DNA of 64,000 nucleotides from Tetrastigma voinierianum (GCA_016808115.1 JAEQBH010004552.1:62001-126000), one strand, 5' to 3'; shown: positions 24,212 through 37,010, counted from the first letter of the stretch. Notes: generated by a model from the letters alone, not told the origin. Translations and numbers: made by a program.

Positions 24212-25195
24212 TATACGGCTACCTAGGGCTTGAGGGGATTTGGGCTTAGGCCATAGTCTTTTAGGTGTAAGAACATCACCAGTAGGTGTGGTTCGATGTT
24301 GAGTTTTGGTATGAGATTACCTAGGAAATCATGGGGCAAAACTAGGACACTGCATGCATGTGTCTGGTGTGTTTTGTGTGATTTGATAAATTTGTTGTGT
24401 GAAAAATATGCATAACATGAATGATGTGTGATCATGTATTGTGTATGGTTAGTGTGCTTAGTAGATAGCACATAGGAAAAAAAAAATTGGGAGTTTTTAC
24501 AGTGTGTAAAAACTGGAAAAAAGAGAAGAAAGAAAATAAATTTGAATAAATTTATTTAGTTTAAAGGAAAAATGAAAAAATAATAATGAAAAAAAAAATA
24601 GTGCTGAACGGATTTTGGCTACTACCCAGTTGTATTGTGACCAGATGAGGGAGATAGGCAAGGCTGTATCAGCATACCCACCGTGACCGCGACATCTGCC
24701 TATGCGCCGATACACGGCGCTTCCAGCCAGGGCACTCCACTCATTACGCTAGCTCCAGCAGGCTGCGACACGCCACACACACGCTGGGCTTAAGGACCTG
24801 TATGCACAGTTGTTATATCAAGCAAGACATAGTGCGCACTTAGCGCTTGACCTTGAAAGACTATTTCTCGAGTCACTAACTCGGTTAATCGTTCATCACA
24901 AAAAAATTTCGAGAAAAATTTTTTTTATTAAAAAAATTTCGAGAAAAATTTTTTTTATTAAAAAAATAAAATCAAATAAAATGAAACAAAATTTTGGAAA
25001 AAAAAAGGAAATTTTCGAAAATAAAATTTTTGAGGATAAAATTGATTTGACATGTGAATTAATTGTCTCGCATTGCATTTAAATGTAAGGATATAGAATA
25101 TGAACTGTATATTCTGAGTATGATTAGTGTCTCGGGGCTGCGTTTATGCCTTAGGGATACTGCAATGTATTTAACTTGCCATTTAAACTGTATAG
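24212..25195 (+). other. D2 untranslated leader
   Basis: AT-rich with a GC-richer patch (24640-24780) that contains one TTGTATTGTGAC word, as in the D1 and D3 leaders. Two direct copies of a 35-bp unit, AAAAAAATTTCGAGAAAAAT plus a T-run, lie at about 24898-24967. No gene. Confidence 0.7.
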
Positions 25196-26345
25196 ATGGC
25201 TAGACGAGGACGTAGAGGGCGCCCACTGGTACCCTGGCCAGCACCACTGTTTGACCAAGAAGCCAGGCTGTAGGTATTATGGGCAAACATGCATTGCACA
25301 TACTAATGCAAAGAAGTAGTCGTGGAGGTCCTATAACCTCTAGAGGTTTAGGCACATCATCTCCCGACATTCACATGGGGAGAAGATTCATGTATGCACT
25401 ACTGGTTCATGCAGTTGAGAAGGTGTTGAGGCCATGGAGATTACCTCCGACACCGACCAGATTAAACTAGCCGCTGCTCCACGACGGTGAGGCTTAAGCA
25501 TGGTGGAAATGGGCAAGGACCCTAGAGACCGAGGCGATGACATGGCAGAGCTTCGTGAGCCGTCATGGTAAGTACTTTCCGTATAATCACGAGGCATGAG
25601 AAGGCTCAGAGTTCCTGTGAGTCACAAGGGGCGATGACTCGTGATGGATTACGTACAGATTCACGGAGTTAGCCCGCTTTTGATCGATGATTACGTGGCC
25701 ACCGGTTATGGCTAAGGTGTTAGAGATTCGAGAATGGGCTGAAGGTCCATTCTGGGCAGGATTGTAGGACTGCCTACGGATATGGAGTCCATGGTTAGGA
25801 CTCACCACCATGTAGTGAGAGAGATCGAGGAGGCACAGAGCACTGGATGTGTTGGTAGCAAGGAGGGAGGATCAACCTTCTTCTAGTTTGGGGAAGTGGC
25901 ATAAGACTTCTTCTTCACGCGAGCCTCAGACCAGGCTGATTGGCAAGGAAGCCACCAAGATGAGGATATGTTACTTATGCATACTGGCATGTGAGAAGGG
26001 ATTGCCTCAGATCGTGGATCCTGTGACTGGGACAAGAGCCTATTTATTCAGAGAATGTGAGTAGAGGTGCCAGCCCCTCCTCACCAGTGCAGTGGCCTCC
26101 CTCCCTCACTGCTAAACATCCAAAGCAAGGCCGGGGTGGGAAGTAGAGGAACCACTTCGGGGCCAAGCATACAAGCACTTCGGGCAAGACATGTGGGCCG
26201 AGGGGCGCAGGGTCAAGGTCGCACAGACTCACGTAATCGACTTCTAGGCGTAGGCAGACTATATGTTATTTATGTCGACATCTTGGGCATATGAGGCGAG
26301 ATTGTTCTAGGAGGCAGAGGTCTCATGGTACAAAGACTGAGCATG
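25196..26345 (+). pseudogene. gag: Del-type gag, decayed, intact CCHC knuckle
   Basis: Starts ATG at 25196 with MARRGRRGRPLVPWPAPLF, then a stop after about 25 codons. The capsid region is scattered over frames (AWWKWARTLETEAMTWQSF near 25500). A complete zinc knuckle, CYLCRHLGHMRRDC, is encoded at 26264-26305 with correct CX2CX4HX4C spacing, followed by a basic tail and a stop. The capsid would bind and package element RNA. Stops and frameshifts rule out a full product. Confidence 0.82.
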
Positions 26346-26394
26346 CAGATTAGCTGGATATACGAGGTACGTTTCTACTCTTACACTTGTTGAC

Positions 26395-26590
26395 TAGACT
26401 ATCGTTTAAAATGGATGAATCATATTCATTCATTAATGCATGCGTGATGGATTTAGGCTTAAAGGTTGAGGTCTTTAGAGAAGCCAGTGTAGATGTTATT
26501 CCCTAGGATGTAGGGTGAGCTGACCGTATACAGGGTCGTAGATTACGAGTTAGAGATCTCGTAGACTCGCTATGGTGGACCCCCGGAATG
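26395..26590 (+). pseudogene. pol: Del-type aspartic protease remnant
   Basis: Weak trace: FIHSF-like and LGLKVE text, then VDYELEISGTRYG in the place where D1 has CELEISGT. The catalytic DSG is not visible. 26590-26825 has nothing I can assign. Confidence 0.5.
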
Positions 26591-26849
26591 GGTTGTCACA
26601 GATGGCATCGCTGCGCTCACGTGGCACGGTGTAACATCGCTACAATAGTCCGGTGTGTGTGGGTGCACGGTATGGTCATTCACCACTCTTGGTGAGTGTG
26701 TTGAGTTTGTCTTTGGGACTATGTCCAATGAAGACTCATAGTTCGAATCAGGAAATGAAGAGTACTAAAGAGTGTCATAAAGCGAGAAAGGGGTCGTTAA
26801 TCCCTAAGGTGAGAAGCTCCGACTTAGGGTGAAGGAGACCCGCAGAGTA

Positions 26850-27215
26850 AGGTTCCTTCCGTGTGGGTGTAAGAGACCAGGAGATATCCCGACTTCGTGG
26901 TGGGTGTAAGAGACTCTAGGAGATAAGAATTTCGTGGTAGGGTGTAAGAGACCCGGGAGATCCTTAATTTTGTGTGGGTGTAAGAGACTCCTGGAGACAC
27001 CCGACTTCGTGGGTGTAAGAGACCCGGAGACGTCCCCAATTTATGTGGGTGGAGAGACCTGGGAGGTATCCTAAATTTCGTAGGGTGTAAGAGGATCTGT
27101 GGAGAATCCGAAATTTGCAGGGTGTAAGAGACCCGTGGAGTTATCCGAAATTTCTGTGTGAGTGTAAGAGACCCGTGGGGATATCCAAAATTTATGTGTG
27201 AATGTAAGAGGCTCA
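26850..27215. repeat. 35-40-bp minisatellite in D2, about 10 units
   Basis: Units with GGGTGTAAGAGACCCG and GGAGATATCC then AATTT. The TAAGAGAC word recurs at about 26870, 26907, 26945, 26981, 27016, 27051, 27088, 27125, 27165 and 27205. A minus-strand frame (26824-27264) reads it as a Ser/Thr/Pro repeat and is compositional. It occupies the RT/RNase H position of the element. Confidence 0.9.
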
Positions 27216-27539
27216 AAGTGTAAGCCGAAGAGTTATGTTGCCCGAGATGAAAACACACGATCAAGTTATCACATTGTCTTAGAGTTGAGTGATAGGATTC
27301 GGGAGTGACTCGAGATTAAATCACACGGGCAAGTTATCCACATAGACTTTAGAGTCAGTGATAGAAGCCGCAGAGTGACTCACCTGGGATAACCGAAACG
27401 TGATTGGTGTCGTTGAGCCGGCAAGGGCTCAGATATGGATGTCATACATGACATGGACTAGGTTGACGGTCCATTGATTGTTAGTGATTGTGACCTTTGA
27501 AAGGTCGCGCTACACACCAAGCAGGGTCAGGTAGGGTTA

Positions 27540-28294
27540 CATATCAGCAAGGATTATATAAGTGTTAGAGGACACGCTCACGCGAGTAATGCCGTCCCGA
27601 CTCCAAGGGTATATGGGAGGAGCAATTTCCCTTAGTGGAATTCGCCTACAACAATAGTTATCAGGTGAGTATACAAATGGCACCATATGAGGCATTGTAT
27701 GGGAGGCAATGTAGATCACCGTTATATTGGACCAAGGTGGGAGAGAGCTCCATCACGGGTCCTGATATGATTAGAGACACCTCCGACAAGGTGAGCTTGA
27801 TACGACAACGTCTTCGCACCCGCCGTAGAGCCTAAGGAGCTACAAGCCGATGTACGACATCACCCTTAGGAGTTCGAGGCTGGGGATCACGTCTTCTTAA
27901 GGTGATGCCTAATAGGAGTGTCTGTGTTCGGGCAAGAGCTTTAGCTATCGCCAAGGTTTATCGGGCTTTTTGAGATACCGAGAGGGTAGGCACTATAGCG
28001 ACTTCCATTGGCTTTACCACCCAAAGATGTCGTGTGTCCACGAGGTATCACGTCTCCATGCTCCTAAGTACTCCGCATCCACCATGTGGTGGATTGGGGA
28101 CATATCGAGGTTGACACGAATGGAACCTTCGAGGAGGGACCAGTGTGCATTTTGGATAGCCATGATTAGGTTTTGCGACGCAAGACCGTGAGGCTAGTGA
28201 GGGTGCTATGGTGGCACTATGGAGTGGAGGAGTCAACGTGGGAGCACGAGGACACGATGCGGGCCACCTATCCCTTCTTGTTTAGGGATGAAGG
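27540..28294 (+). pseudogene. pol: Ty3/gypsy integrase C-terminus with chromodomain-like tail, decayed
   Basis: An LEDTL-like text near 27560 (family: QVLEDML) precedes EFAYNNSYQVSIQMAPYEAL and YGRQCRSPLYWTKVGES (27638-27740), the conserved end of the integrase core. Then come GDHVF-like text near 27880 and, at 28182-28294, KTVRLVRVLWWHYGVEESTW and HEDTMRATYPFLFRDEG, the chromodomain-type tail of Del/Tekay elements that targets insertion to heterochromatin. Frames shift at least twice. Catalytic DDE residues upstream are missing. Confidence 0.88.
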
Positions 28295-28410
28295 TACGTG
28301 GTTTAGTCGTTTAATATTCAAATGACTAGTTTACATGCATGGTAGAGTGCACGTTGCATATGCATGTGAGTGATTGTGATTGTCCACAATTTCGGGACGA
28401 AATTCTTTTT

Positions 28411-28423
28411 AAGGATGGGAGAA
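28411..28423 (+). other. Polypurine tract of D2
   Basis: AAGGATGGGAGAA directly before the 3' LTR start TATAAAACCCGAG (normally TGTAAAACCCGAG). Confidence 0.88.
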
Positions 28424-28755
28424 TATAAAACCCGAGAAAAATTCAATTTTTCTGAAAAAGGGTAAAACGGTAATTTTGGTTGCAAACCGGAAATTCTCTA
28501 GATCTCGGATGACGAAACGGACTGCGCCGTTAAATTCGTCTCGCAAAATCTAGTGACTCAGATAAGTTTCACAAATCAAAATGGAATATTTTACGAATTT
28601 CGGTGATAAATCGCCGCTGATTTTCAAGGACTAGATTTTTACGAAAATCTCGAAGTCGAAAAATGGTTTGGGCTAGTCTATTTAAAATAAAGGAACTGCA
28701 AAGAAATAAAATTTCTGACGTAAACTAATCTAATAAATTAATATGAACTATGAAT

Positions 28756-28788
<33 letters not shown>

Positions 28789-30622
28789 ATAAAATAAAAA
28801 AATAAAATAAAAATAAAAGTTAAAAAGCAGGACTGTAGGAGGATTTTCGTTGGGAGAGAGAGAGAGCGTGATGAGAGAATTTTTTTTATTTATTTTTCTT
28901 TCTCTGCTTCCTTTTTCGTGATCTATTAAAATCTGGATCGTTGTGTTTCTCACGGATCGAAGGCAAAGTTGATTTTACGCGACGCAGAGCTAAACGTGAT
29001 TACCAAAATCTTGGAGTTCGACAAACTCGTGGAGGTGTGGGTTTTATCCTACGAAGTTACACTTTGTTTAAGTGTTTTGTAATGTTTTGCTGGTTCGAGG
29101 CCTTGAACGACAAGTTTTGATCGGTCCCAAAACTCGGGACCGAATTGTTGGAATTGAGAGAATATTTGGAGCCCATTTGACAATCTCGTGACTATGTAGG
29201 GTCAAGCTGGGGTGTTTGTTTCCATATATTTATGAAAATAAATCATGTTTTAGTGAGTAGGAGACCGTAATAGAAGGGAATCTTTGCCTACCTTCAAGAG
29301 GAACCGACACTTGGTGAGTGGGTCGCCCACTACGCCCCACTATTCCTACTCTTTGGGACTGTTGCACACCCCCGGTTTGTGGGAATAGTGGCATGAATAG
29401 TGACACATATGAATAGTGATTATGAATAGTGACATGAATAGTGATACGTGTAATAGTACATGATCAGTGTTCAATAAATATTTTCGTGAGAATGAGCTTG
29501 GATGAGTAATTCAAATTGAATTACTAGTATTTGTTAATTAGCCCACGTGAGCTATTTTTTGTATAATGGATTGAATTGTGTGGAAATGTGGCTGGCTTGA
29601 GTTGTATAGGAATTAGTAGGTTAATGCATGAACTTTGTGTATTAACATGATGTCACAATTATATGGAATATAATTGTGTGTGTAGGCCATTGGAAATGGA
29701 ATAGTGATTTGCTCAAGTGAGCTAATTTGGGTGATGTTTGATCTAGATTGAATTACATGTGTGTAATTGTAATTGATTGAGAATATGCATATTTGATATA
29801 TTGTATAAATGGTTTTGGAAATGGCATAATGCATTTTCATATACACTGGGTAACCTAGAGATTAGGTGTTAGTGCATGACATGAATTTTCTGAAAAACGA
29901 ACATGGTTGAGAAAGGAATTTCACACAGATGATATTCTGAGAATTGCTAGGGACATGGGGCCGCCAGATCATTTTGGATGAGACCATGATCAGTTTTCGA
30001 AAAGCTCACCAACTAATTCGCCTCGGAGGGTAGTCCCATATTTTACCGAGATTCGGTAGTATATTTTCAAGAACAAAAAGTTTTGTTTTGAAAATGATTA
30101 TTTTTCTCATACATGGCTTAGGCAAGTGTGAGTGAGTCGGTAAGGACTCGAGACATGGGAACGAGCATGTAGACATTCAAGTAGGATCACGAATTTGCTT
30201 GAATGTTTGTTTACTTTGGAGCATTGCATATGCACGTAGGTGGAGAGTAACCCATTTAGGGTGATTCTACTACTGGGCGATAGCTCACCCTGTCGAGGGA
30301 ATATCATTTCAGGTACAGGGAGCATTCGAGGAGACGACTCATCTTAGAGGCCGATTTTGAAGAAAGTCGGGTTGTGGCTTTGATGATTTTGGATATACCA
30401 TGTATTAGAATTTTAGATTTTAATATATGTTTGCTTGTATGTTGTAATCAACCATTGAATTATCGGGGAGATAAATGGAATATAGTTGTGATATTTGTTT
30501 TTACATAGTGTTTATGAGCCCAAGAGGCTTTTTACTGAAGTTTGAGTCTCTATAATGTAGACAAACAGTATTCGCTGGTCAGACGGAGAGTCAACTTGAC
30601 ACTCGGCCTGGGGGCTGCCGCA
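28424..30622 (+). repeat. 3' LTR of D2 (about 2.2 kb)
   Basis: Begins TATAAAACCCGAGAAAAATT and ends near GGGGGCTGCCGCA, an altered form of the 5' LTR end. The GAATAGTGA short-repeat patch (29386-29455) is longer than in the 5' LTR, and an (AAT)n run lies at about 28757-28782. Confidence 0.88.
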
Positions 30623-31959
30623 ACGAGATCTTCCTAACTCGAAGGTCATAAATTTTTCGGGTCCGAATCCGACTCGTGCTCTCGACCCCATGGAAATACC
30701 ATTGAGTCAAGATTCCAGCCATGTGCCTGTGAAGGGCAGCAGGTGATCATAAACATGCTGAAATTTATGTTTTGAACCAGTAAGGTGCCAGCAATGGCCA
30801 GAGTAAATAGTAGTGTTTAATACGACTATCAGATGGCATGTTGTAGGTCGTTGTAATGGGTAGGAATTGTACGCATAGAATAAGGAAAGGATGTATGACA
30901 TTGTTATTTAGTCAGCGGATTGATGAATGCTAACATGTTTGATATGATGAAGAATATATATATATCGCATGAAGTACAAATTATATGCTTGTGATATATG
31001 TCAGATGGTATGTTTACATGAGTAAAATAATACCTGGAATTTTGTATGCTGTTGATATAAGTTCCTTAATGATGCATGTATTATGCATGAGTTAAATTCA
31101 TATATAACACTCATTATACGTATAACATGTTATGGATAGGCAATGGCATGATTGCATTGCATTATGCACCAGGACATCACATGACATGGGTGTGAGTGCA
31201 TGGTAGAGATCGACACTATGTTTTGTGTTTGATGGTGTGCTCGGTAACATGGGACAATGTCCAAAATGAGTCGCACGGTTTTGGAAGAAATGAAAATAAA
31301 TATACGTGTGTTGGGCGTAGCAAGATGGGGTAGATCCCCTCCCAAGGTGAAAGACCCAAATTTATTAGAGACATGATCACCGCAGAAGCCTGTCAAAAGT
31401 GTTTAAAAGTGCGCAGTAACCTGTAATCTCAGGGTTCACACAAATGCATAAATATATTTAAATTGACAAATCAGAATGATCATTGGGGGTTTTTCCATTG
31501 GGTTAAGGAAGTTTTGGAAAACAAAACTTGTTTTGAAAAATGGTCATTGATGGAACAAATGATATTGGTTGTTTTTGGCACTTCTGTGATTAGTAATGTA
31601 AAGGAGTTAGTGAGGGATCGGATATGGTATGATTAAAATTTGCTGACGATATATTAGACATCTATCTAGATATTATTTTACTGGGAATGTGTGTTGGTTG
31701 CAATGTATCATGCAATTAGGGTGGAAGTAACCTTGTAGGAGATTTTCATTACTCAAGCTTGCTGCTCACCCCGTAAAGGGACCCCTTTCAGTACACAAGA
31801 AGATGGCGCCTTCACAGGCCTTCTGTGAGTATGAAGAACAAGTCGTACTGATAAACATTCTCGCAAAATATATTAGAACAATAGGTTTCATATATTTTTG
31901 CATGTAAAAGAGTTGTACATTTAAACTCTTGTATGAAAAAAACCACCATAAACAAACAT
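30623..31959 (+). repeat. D-type LTR inserted in copia integrase, right part
   Basis: Resumes with a third copy of the 184-bp unit (about 30628-30740), then text aligning to the middle and end of D LTRs (GCATAT.., CTGCTCACCCCGTAAAGGG near 31762). It ends by 31959 before GAGAT (31960-31964), the duplicate of 20536-20540. The usual last 150 bp of D LTRs are absent, so either this is a shorter subfamily or the end was trimmed. Confidence 0.75.
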
Positions 31960-32510
31960 GAGATAGGATCATCTTCTATAGTGATAAAATGATTTCTCTC
32001 CCTCAGAAAACATGAAACATAGAGTGGTCCACAAATATCCAGATGAACTATCTAAAATAGTCATTACTTCAAAAACTTTCTCATGTCAAGTTTATTTCCT
32101 TTGCAATCCCACTATATTGAAAATCATAAGTCAAAGATTTGCAAAATTCCTTCCACTGGTCTCTCACCCTTTCCTGTAGATGAGCCCTAGTCTTCCGCGG
32201 CTACAAGATTTGAAGAATTTTCATTTAATTAAGCCACGCTTTGAACCAACATTTGAATGCAGTGGTTATTAAAGCTTGTGCAAAATTCATGATTCAAGTG
32301 AATGTAAGGTAAACCACTATAAAATACCAAAACTTTCAACCAATGCACTTAACATCAAACTTAATTGTCCAGAACCCGAATAAAATGACATCCAAAGAGC
32401 ATCTAATTCGACAAGGAAACTAAATTCCTGAGATGGCTGGTACACAAAAAGTGTTTAAAAAGATCCATCGATGACCGTCTCACAGTGTTTTTATAAACAA
32501 CAACTATCGT
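31960..32510 (-). pseudogene. pol: Copia C1 integrase N-terminal part, decayed
   Basis: The minus strand near 31990-31960 reads FITIEDD then, after a 1-base frameshift, joins SRYGYVYLM at 20540. A GHI/KL-like zinc-binding trace lies near 32220. Stops are frequent. Gag and protease of C1 and its 5' LTR are missing: at about 32511 the sequence changes to a D LTR. Confidence 0.7.
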
Positions 32511-32689
32511 GACGCCTAAAACTCCAAGGGTCCTGACAAGTCAACTCCACTGGAATATTGCGAATGCTTCCAAAACCCGACACCACTCAATGAAATTTTA
32601 CAGCCTTTATAATGTGAGTTTCAAATTCAAGGTACAGTAACTGTCCCACAATCAAATGACCTCATCGTCCATAGTAAAATAACTCACAC
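32511..32689 (-). repeat. D3 3' LTR, first piece
   Basis: The minus-strand LTR end text GGCGTCACG is preceded by GTTGACTTGTCAGGACCC (about 32512-32550). It continues after the inserted plus-strand LTR at 34622. Confidence 0.65.
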
Positions 32690-34621
32690 TTAGAAGACTT
32701 GAGAAATTTCACTCTAATAAGGACAAAATTGTATTTCAAGCATTTAAATTGTAATTTCCTGCTAAAAACTAAATTTATTCTAGATCTCGGATGATGAAAC
32801 TGATTGGCACCATGGAATCGTCGAAATCGAGCTAGCACGTAAAATTCTCGTCAATTCGAGACAAAAGAGTTGGCCGCTTTTTCGAGGCATCGCGTCGTGC
32901 CGTAAAACAATTTTCGGCGAATAAAGTCAAGATAGTAACACGACTCAGCGTGCCATGTTTACATGAGTAGAGGGCGCCATTTCCAAGGAAATGGACGACC
33001 GAGATAGCGCCTAATGTCAAAACCGGAAAAGCAATGATATAATGGTCATTCTAATTGGCCTTAAATGATAATAAGACAAAACGTGAATGTTAACTTCTCC
33101 ATTTGGAAAAGGAGAAAAAGAACGTGTGTGTGGAGATGCAGAAAAGCCATTTCCAAACTTTTAGAGAGAGGGTCTTCCTTCTCTCAGTTTTTGCGATCCG
33201 ACTCATCAGCAGCTGGCGCAGAAGAAAGCTGCTATACGAGGAGCTTTGGATAATGCCAGTGGATTACCGATTTGAGGAGTTTCACAACCCGTAGCTCTCC
33301 CTACTGGTTTTACTCCTTGATTTAAGTACTATGTTAATGTTTTGGTTGAAGTTGAGGCTCAACGGCCGCTGATCGGTCTCCAAACCTGACCGAAATGCTT
33401 GACTTTGAAATCTACGGTCAGCCCGCTGTATCATGACATCAAGTTTGGGCAAATGTGTGAGGAATTGTTCCAGTCAAATCATGTATTGGTTTGTATGAAA
33501 CCCGAGTTCACTAAGTGAACCGATAATTTGTATTTGGGAAATAAAAATCGGTGTTCCCACCTATTCCGAGAATAGTGTCTACAAATAAATTCTTGTAGAA
33601 TTAATGTTTGGTCGGTAATTCATAGAATTTCTCGCGGTTTGATCATTAGCCCACGTGGAGCTAATTTCTGATGGATGAACAGAAATTACATAGCATGATT
33701 GTGTGGATTTAATTTTGGTGAATATATGCATGTTTATATATTTGTAAGTGTTATGGATCAGAATGAATTTGGCATCATGCATTCCATATGCGTTCGACAC
33801 CCTAGACTGGGTAGGGAGTGGAAAAAGTGAGATGAGTCTGTGAGGAAAATTGGGTTCGTAGAATTGTTCAAAACTAAAACATTCAGATAGTTCATACTAA
33901 AATATCAATCGGGCTCTCGAGACGTACCTAATTGATATATCTCTGAGGGTAGTCCACTAAATATAATATCTGAGACGCCCAAGACTTAGGATCGGAGGGT
34001 AGACCACAAATATAAAACAAATAACTTTGAGCCAGAAATTAGCTTTCTCATACATGGCTTAGCAGTGTGAGGGAGTCATGAGGACTCAGGTATGAGATGA
34101 TCAATAGATATCCAAGTAGGATCATGCATTTTCTCGAACGTGCTGATTTCGGTTACCAGATATGCACTTGTGTGGAGAGAAATTACCATCGAGCATTTAG
34201 TCATCTGCCGAGGAACATATTTTCAAAGTGACGTGAGAGCACGAGGAGACGACTCATCCTAGAGCTTGAGCTTAAGAAAAGCTTCTGACAGTGGCTTTAG
34301 TTTTGTGATGCTACATGTATTAAATTTCATTTTAATATAATGTTGTATAAAAGAGAAGGATTAACTCTTTGAACTATTGATATAGCTAGCTTATATTATG
34401 ATGAGGCTGTTATCAGCTCCAAGAGGCTGCTTACCTCTATATAGATATCAGTGGATTGATGTTAATCGACATGTTATACATGTGTGATGTATCCGGGGTG
34501 GGAGCCCTTCGCACAAAGGAGACTCAGTTTCATATTGAATGCTGCCCGCAGGTTACCCGACATCCACGAGTATCCCCGTCATCAGTACCAACCCGACCCC
34601 CCCGTGAAATGGGCGTCGCAA
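32690..34621 (+). repeat. Plus-strand solo D LTR nested in the D3 LTR (about 1.93 kb)
   Basis: Begins AGAAGACTTGAGAAATTTC (degraded TGTAAGACCCGAG) and ends GGGCGTCGCA at 34621. Internal D landmarks: ATCTCGGATGATGAAAC near 32783, TCATACATGGCTTAG near 34048 and GAGGAGACGACTCATCC near 34241. No primer site or coding region follows. Small frames inside (e.g. 33065-33294) look like chance. Confidence 0.8.
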
Positions 34622-36250
34622 CTCGGGGTCAGCCCTCGCATCAACACCTCATAAAATATATCCCAACTATATAGCTGGGTTAGTTTCAACATTTTAATAA
34701 ATCATTTTTACCAAACATATATCAAAAGTCATAATTCTAATACATGTTATACAAAAGAATAACGTGCCACAACTGGGCTTTCTTCTAAAATGCGTCTTTA
34801 GCGAGTGTCAGCCCTCATTCATACTCCTATACTCCAAATGGCGATCCTCAATGTAGTGAGCAAAGCCCAAGCAAGAGAGATAATTTCCTGCACGGGTTAG
34901 TCCTAAGTGCACATGCATGACAAACAATCACATTAGCAATTTCAGCGAATCTACCTCAATGTCTAAAGCAGACTAACCCATCTCTCTGAGTCCCACCGAA
35001 TCCCTCACATATGTTCGGTTTAATGCGAGTAAAATCAGCGCTTTCAAAACAAAACTTTGCTCTTCTCGAAACACACTACCGATTCTGTAAAAGTATCGGG
35101 TCTCACTTCCGGTGGTAATGTCCGAGAACCTTCCTTAAACAATTCATGGGCTCCTCCGACAATTGTTGCAACATCTCCCAACACAATTCTTCGGAAAATC
35201 ATCCATTGAAATTCCTTTCAACCATGCCTCGTTTTCTTCAATTTCATGTCACATACCACACTCCATTACCCTAGTCGCCTCAAGGCAGTATATGGAATGC
35301 ATGATGCCAATTCTACATTCATGCTAATATATTCATACATATATTAACATAATTAAATTCACATAAAAACATGTAATGCAAATTCACAATCAATTACACC
35401 AAAATTAGCTCACATGAGCTATCAACAAAACACAAGCAATTCATTTTGGAATCACCAACATCATAAAATTTCACACAAAAAAATATCTCATATCATTTAT
35501 TCACATGAACAAAGGGAAACCTCAAGTTACTGCTCATGGCTACACAAATAGGGAATTTTCTCCACTCCTGGCTCAAAAGCTTTGAAACCCGAATTTACTG
35601 GCCAAAACAAGCCCTCGTAACATTCCTAACTACTTACATGGCTTCACCAAAGATTTACCTGAAGTAGGAAGATCCCTACCCTCTCGAGTTGCCTGAACCT
35701 ACTAAATCTATGGCTCACTCGTAGTCCTCGCCGCGCAGAGCACCTCTCCTTCGTCTCGCCGAGAACCATGGTCCTGAATTGTCAAATCTAGAGAGAAATC
35801 ACGACTTTTCTCTCTAGATTCCAACCAAAGACCCCACCGCATCCCATTTCAAAGATTCACGCTGGGTCTAATTTTGGTAGCGTGAACATCGTTTCATCTT
35901 TTTTGGTTTTTAATTGACAGCTAATTTCCAAAATTTCATGGTGTTCTGGTCTTCGATTTTGATACCGCACTCATTCCAGCCGCCCATTTCACTCATCTCT
36001 TACTCATAACATGTCATATGAGTGCACATATAGCGGCACTGCCACATCACATACCGTTTACGGCCACTCGATACCCTGCGGCCTCAAAAACGTCGCCCAA
36101 CCGCTCCTGAATTCCAACGAAATCCGATGGTAGCTAGATTTCAATACGATTCCAACTGAAATCCGCTTCGCCATCCCGAGATCTGGTGGTGCTCGCCTTT
36201 ACCACTACGATTTCGCTATTTTCCGAAAATTGAATTGTCTCTGGTTCACA
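34622..36250 (-). repeat. D3 3' LTR, second piece
   Basis: The minus-strand LTR starts TGTGAACCAGAGACAATTC at 36250 and runs left to 34622. TCTAATACATGTTATACA (about 34737) and TTTCTTCTAAAATGCG (about 34780) are family landmarks. Together with 32511-32689 it makes about 1.8 kb. Confidence 0.82.
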
Positions 36251-36264
36251 TTCTCCCCTCCTTA
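36251..36264 (-). other. Polypurine tract of D3
   Basis: TAAGGAGGGGAGAA on the minus strand beside the LTR start. It shows that 34622-36250 is a 3' LTR with internal sequence to its right. Confidence 0.82.
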
Positions 36265-36719
36265 AGTGGAATTCCCCGTCCCAAAATTATGGATATCCAC
36301 AATCATTCAACACCCGCATATGCAACGTGCACTCACCCCATGCATGTAACCAGTCGCTTGCGCCTCAAAACCCACTAAACCACACCTTCAACCCTTATCC
36401 TCGCCCTTAATCCCTAAGGAGAACCTCATACACAAGGTCTCCTCCAGCCCCCAACCCTAAAGCCCAACTCTATCACAATCGATGCAAAGATCTGAAAGTG
36501 AAATGACAAATTTTGAGATACTATTCACTATGTCCATGCATTAATAAGTAATGCAAGACACTAATTTCATTTTAAATCATATGCAACAAAAATTTTATTT
36601 TATGTACTACTTATTTATTTGGCTTTTTAAAATATTATATATTTTTTTCAAAACAGTGAATGTAAAGGTCCCAAACAAAGGACTTTAAACAAGGCACTAA
36701 GTCCAACTGTCATAATAAA

Positions 36720-37010
36720 TGCACACCCACTGACTTGGCCGGCTTGCGAGGCGCCTGGGTGTCACAGGCGTGCGCCAGCCGACGCAAGACGCCAGACGCC
36801 GCGACGCTGACGCGACGCTAAGTCGTCGTGGCTGCGCCCCGCGTGTCGCAGCCCGTGGGCCGGCCGACGTGGTTTGGTGGTCACTACCGCTGCAGATCGG
36901 CAGCCCGCCACACGCCGATCGCGACACGTACCAACACCACCTTCTTCAGCTTCTCACACACGGCACCACCTGTAGACGCGATATTTTCCCCACCTAACTA
37001 TCCGGGCTTG
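36720..37010. other. GC/CpG-rich island in the D3 leader
   Basis: About 290 bp rich in GACGC, GCGAC and GGCC. Frames on both strands are Arg/Ala/Pro-rich without a domain. Same position as the D1 island, but little obvious sequence identity. Confidence 0.6.

Larger units (their letters stand above)
22041..30622 (+). mobile_element. Del/Tekay-type Ty3/gypsy element D2, both LTRs present, internally deleted
   Basis: Plus-strand element of 8.6 kb: 5' LTR 22041-24191, primer site 24194-24211, leader, gag 25196-26345, protease trace 26395-26590, a minisatellite where RT/RNase H should be, integrase end and chromodomain-like tail 27540-28294, polypurine tract 28411-28423, 3' LTR 28424-30622. The target duplication is not clear (ACTAC left, ACGAG right). 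It is nested in the LTR inside copia C1. Confidence 0.9.

Noticed and set aside
26850..27215. CRISPR-like array
   Set aside because: Repeats adjoin each other with no spacers of constant length, and the setting is a plant retrotransposon.
26824..27264. 146-codon minus-strand frame with Ser/Thr/Pro repeats
   Set aside because: It is the shadow of the 35-40-bp minisatellite in D2; unit lengths are not multiples of three, so no constraint on the frame.
22041..30622. D2 as a recent insertion, from one block of about 97% LTR identity
   Set aside because: The remainder of the LTRs is nearer 80% identical and the coding part is badly decayed.
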